Part shown: positions 15,243 to 16,375 of the stretch, in pieces
Layout: the number at the start of each line of letters is the position of its first letter
How positions within the stretch are numbered: the first letter of the stretch is position 1
Position numbers and translations under genes: made by a program
Source of the DNA: an uncultured Caulobacteraceae bacterium
GTDB taxonomy: Bacteria; Pseudomonadota; Alphaproteobacteria; Caulobacterales; Caulobacteraceae
DNA: 16,375 bases
Assembly: GCA_937910255.1 (NCBI GenBank)
Contig: CALEOQ010000216.1
Span: 1-16,375, forward strand
Direction: 5' to 3'
Notes under the pieces: generated by a model
Databases searched by the model: none
Told to the model about the DNA's origin: nothing
The model's input: only the letters and a program-made list of their open reading frames with translations

Positions 15243-15840
15243 TGACCTCGGCAATAGCGCCGCCACCCTGGCCGAAGCCGGCGTCTATCTGGCGCGGGCG
15301 TGGGGCACTCGCGAGTCCGTGGGCCGAGGCCGAATCTGCGCCTGCAATGCCGACCGCGACCAGTGCCGAGTGGGCCTCGCCGGTCGGCATCCCGTTCACG
15401 CCGACCCCGCCCGCACCGCGACACGCGACCCCTCCATTCTGGAAGGCTGGCGCACGGCCTTCGCCAGCGAGAACATGTTGGCTTTGACCGGCGCCCGCTC
15501 GCGGCTAGTGGGTCTCAGCTTCCAAGACCGCGAAGCGCTTCACGTCACGCAACGGCGGTTCGGGGCGCTCCCGTTCACCCCCCTTTCTGAAGCTCCAGGC
15601 GGCAGCCGGACGGCTTGGTTTAGATGGGCGAGGCCGCCGGTGATCGACCCCGACGGCATGGGCACCAACGTGCGCGTCCACGCCGAGGGCGCCCGGCTTT
15701 TGGTCCCTGGCAGCACTCTGGCCGATGGGGTCGCTGAGTGGGTCGTGAGCCCCGCCGATGCCCGGATTGCTGGTCTGCCGCTTCCTTGGCGCCAGACGAT
15801 ATTGAACGCCGCCGACCGCCGGGTGTTTCGGACCGCTTGA
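15235..15840 (+). CDS. Prim-Pol-like (primase-polymerase N-domain) protein, probably catalytically inactive
   Basis: 201 residues from the ATG at 15235. The order of landmarks follows the bifunctional primase/polymerase N-terminal domain: a GVYLARAWG opening, a Cys cluster and RHP (ICACNADRDQC...GRHPV, family theme CxCxxxxC...GKHP), TATRDPSILEGWRTAF (family TTDPxxIxxWW), LALTGARSRLVGL (family xATGxxSGLVVLDxD), GALPFTPLSEAPGGSRTAWF (family LPxTxxxxTGSGGxHLYF), then NVRVHAEGARLLVPGSTLADGVAEW (family DVRxxGGYVVAPPSxHxxGxxYxW) and LPLPW. Where the catalytic DxD should be there is GLSFQD, and the GGxH His aligns to Thr. It may be a DNA-binding or regulatory relic of a primase. There is no helicase domain after it. 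An upstream TTG (15196) could add 13 residues, but the ATG fits better. Confidence 0.6.
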   Translation: MDDDLGNSAATLAEAGVYLARAWGTRESVGRGRICACNADRDQCRVGLAGRHPVHADPARTATRDPSILEGWRTAFASENMLALTGARSRLVGLSFQDREALHVTQRRFGALPFTPLSEAPGGSRTAWFRWARPPVIDPDGMGTNVRVHAEGARLLVPGSTLADGVAEWVVSPADARIAGLPLPWRQTILNAADRRVFRTA

Positions 15841-15902
15841 GCAACGCCAAAAATTCGCGTGACATCAGACTTAGCGGTCTGGTAACCTGCAAGCTTCTGT
15901 TT

Positions 15903-15930
15903 AAAAAAATGCCCCGGCCGAGGCCGGGGC
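15903..15930 (-). terminator. Rho-independent terminator on the minus strand
   Basis: A 9-bp G+C-only stem (15911-15919 with 15922-15930, two-base loop) is followed on the minus strand by A then seven T (the A-run at 15903-15909). It would stop transcripts moving leftward. On the + strand no T-run follows, so it does not terminate the rightward chain. No minus-strand gene is seen to its right in the remaining 330 bases, so what it serves is unclear. Confidence 0.75.
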
Positions 15931-15967
15931 AAGGATCGAATTTGTGACTCAACCTAGCACAGCCCGC

Positions 15968-16266
15968 ATGGATGGCAAGAATATCCTCAACTTCCCTGCG
16001 GCGAATGTCAGGAAACCTGACAGATATCCCGTTCCGCCCTCTGCCGGTGGTGCGAATGCCAGGATTCCTGACAAAGCTGAGACACCCTGTCCGACCGTTC
16101 TACGCGACTGCCTGAATGCGCTCTATCCGGAGACCTGTGGCGACATCCGCCTGGAGTACGAGGAAGGCCAACCGCAGGCGGTCAACGATCTCGATGCCTT
16201 CCTCGACGAGGCCGGTGATGCCGAACTCTACGCCTACCCCGTAACGGCGTCCGGCGAGACGTGCTT
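15968..16266 (+). CDS. Unknown protein, 3'-truncated by the contig end
   Basis: ATG at 15968, open for 99 codons until the adapter begins. The N-terminus has two peptide repeats, ANVRKPD and ANARIPD, encoded by two palindromic DNA repeats 51 bases apart. After this comes a folded-looking acidic region (LRDCLNALYPETCGDIRLEYEEGQPQAVNDLDAFLDEAGDAELYAYP). I do not recognise the family. There is no signal peptide. It lies 127 bases after the Prim-Pol-like gene, so it may have its own promoter. It is also possible that true translation starts later and the palindromes are operators in the leader. The missing 3' part is a contig artefact, not a mutation. Confidence 0.6.
16006..16022. repeat. Perfect palindromic repeat, copy 1
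   Basis: TGTCAGG, AAA, CCTGACA: 7-bp arms around a three-base centre. The surrounding GCGAATG is shared with copy 2, 51 bases downstream. It lies within the N-terminal codons of the truncated ORF and resembles a dimeric repressor operator. Confidence 0.75.
16057..16073. repeat. Near-perfect palindromic repeat, copy 2
   Basis: TGCCAGG, ATT, CCTGACA: the same palindrome with one arm mismatch and a different centre, preceded by the same GCGAATG. The 51-base spacing keeps both copies in frame and is close to five helical turns. Confidence 0.75.
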
Positions 16267-16375
16267 AGATCGGAAGAGCACACGTCTGAACTCCAGTCAC
16301 GTCGTAATCTCGTATGCCGTCTTCAGCTGGAAAAAAAAAAAAAAACACACTCACACGCCACCGCACGACACACAC
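16267..16375. other. Sequencing artefact: Illumina adapter, index and poly-A tail
   Basis: From 16267 the sequence is the TruSeq index adapter (AGATCGGAAGAGCACACGTC and onward), a six-base index (16301-16306), the P7-side ATCTCGTATGCCGTCTTC, then poly-A and low-complexity CA-rich sequence. It is not genomic. Confidence 0.98.

Noticed and set aside
15911..15930. Terminator for the rightward gene chain
   Set aside because: No T-run follows the hairpin on the + strand; the T-run exists only on the minus strand.
1..16375. CRISPR array or toxin-antitoxin pair
   Set aside because: No regularly spaced repeat series with spacers was seen. No pair of small adjacent genes has recognisable toxin and antitoxin features.

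Overview
The window is one assembled contig of high-GC bacterial DNA (roughly 60-65% G+C by eye). Both ends are sequencing artefact: bases 1-122 and 16267-16375 are low-complexity sequence plus Illumina adapter, so the real genomic DNA is about 123-16266 and the first and last genes are cut artificially. The IS66 remnant, the DUF4102-type integrase and the codon use fit an alphaproteobacterium (a Caulobacteraceae-like source is a guess). There is no rRNA, intact tRNA or single-copy marker that would fix the taxon.

Region 1 (123-10340) is the right-hand part of a biosynthetic gene cluster on the + strand: a 5'-truncated fatty acyl-AMP ligase (FAAL), a 1856-residue modular polyketide synthase (ACP-KS-AT-DH-KR-ACP), and a 1064-residue NRPS module (C-A-PCP). 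The expected logic is that FAAL activates a fatty acid as acyl-AMP and loads it on the N-terminal ACP of the PKS. The PKS adds one extender unit and processes it to an alpha,beta-unsaturated acyl chain, which passes to the NRPS. The NRPS module is odd. The second, catalytic His of its condensation motif is Met, its adenylation domain lacks the usual A3 and A10 lysines, and its carrier motif is atypical. No thioesterase or reductase follows, so chain release is unexplained and the rest of the cluster probably lies beyond the artificial left end.

Region 2 (10341-12085) is junction DNA: a 430-base stretch without a clear gene, an unrecognised + strand ORF that may be frameshifted at its start, and an IS66 transposase remnant truncated at both ends.

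Region 3 (12086-16266) looks like one end of an integrative element or phage satellite. A leftward tyrosine integrase has three copies of a 9-bp repeat at its start. A 670-base intergenic region holds a tRNA T-arm-like fragment and a hairpin. A rightward chain of five overlapping genes follows: unknown, AlpA/excisionase-like HTH, unknown, a small proline-rich ORF, and a primase-polymerase-like protein that seems to lack its catalytic residues. A minus-strand terminator and a truncated ORF carrying two palindromic repeats close the window. AlpA-like regulator + Prim-Pol-like protein + integrase is a combination known from P4-like and PICI-type satellites; calling this one a satellite is inference.
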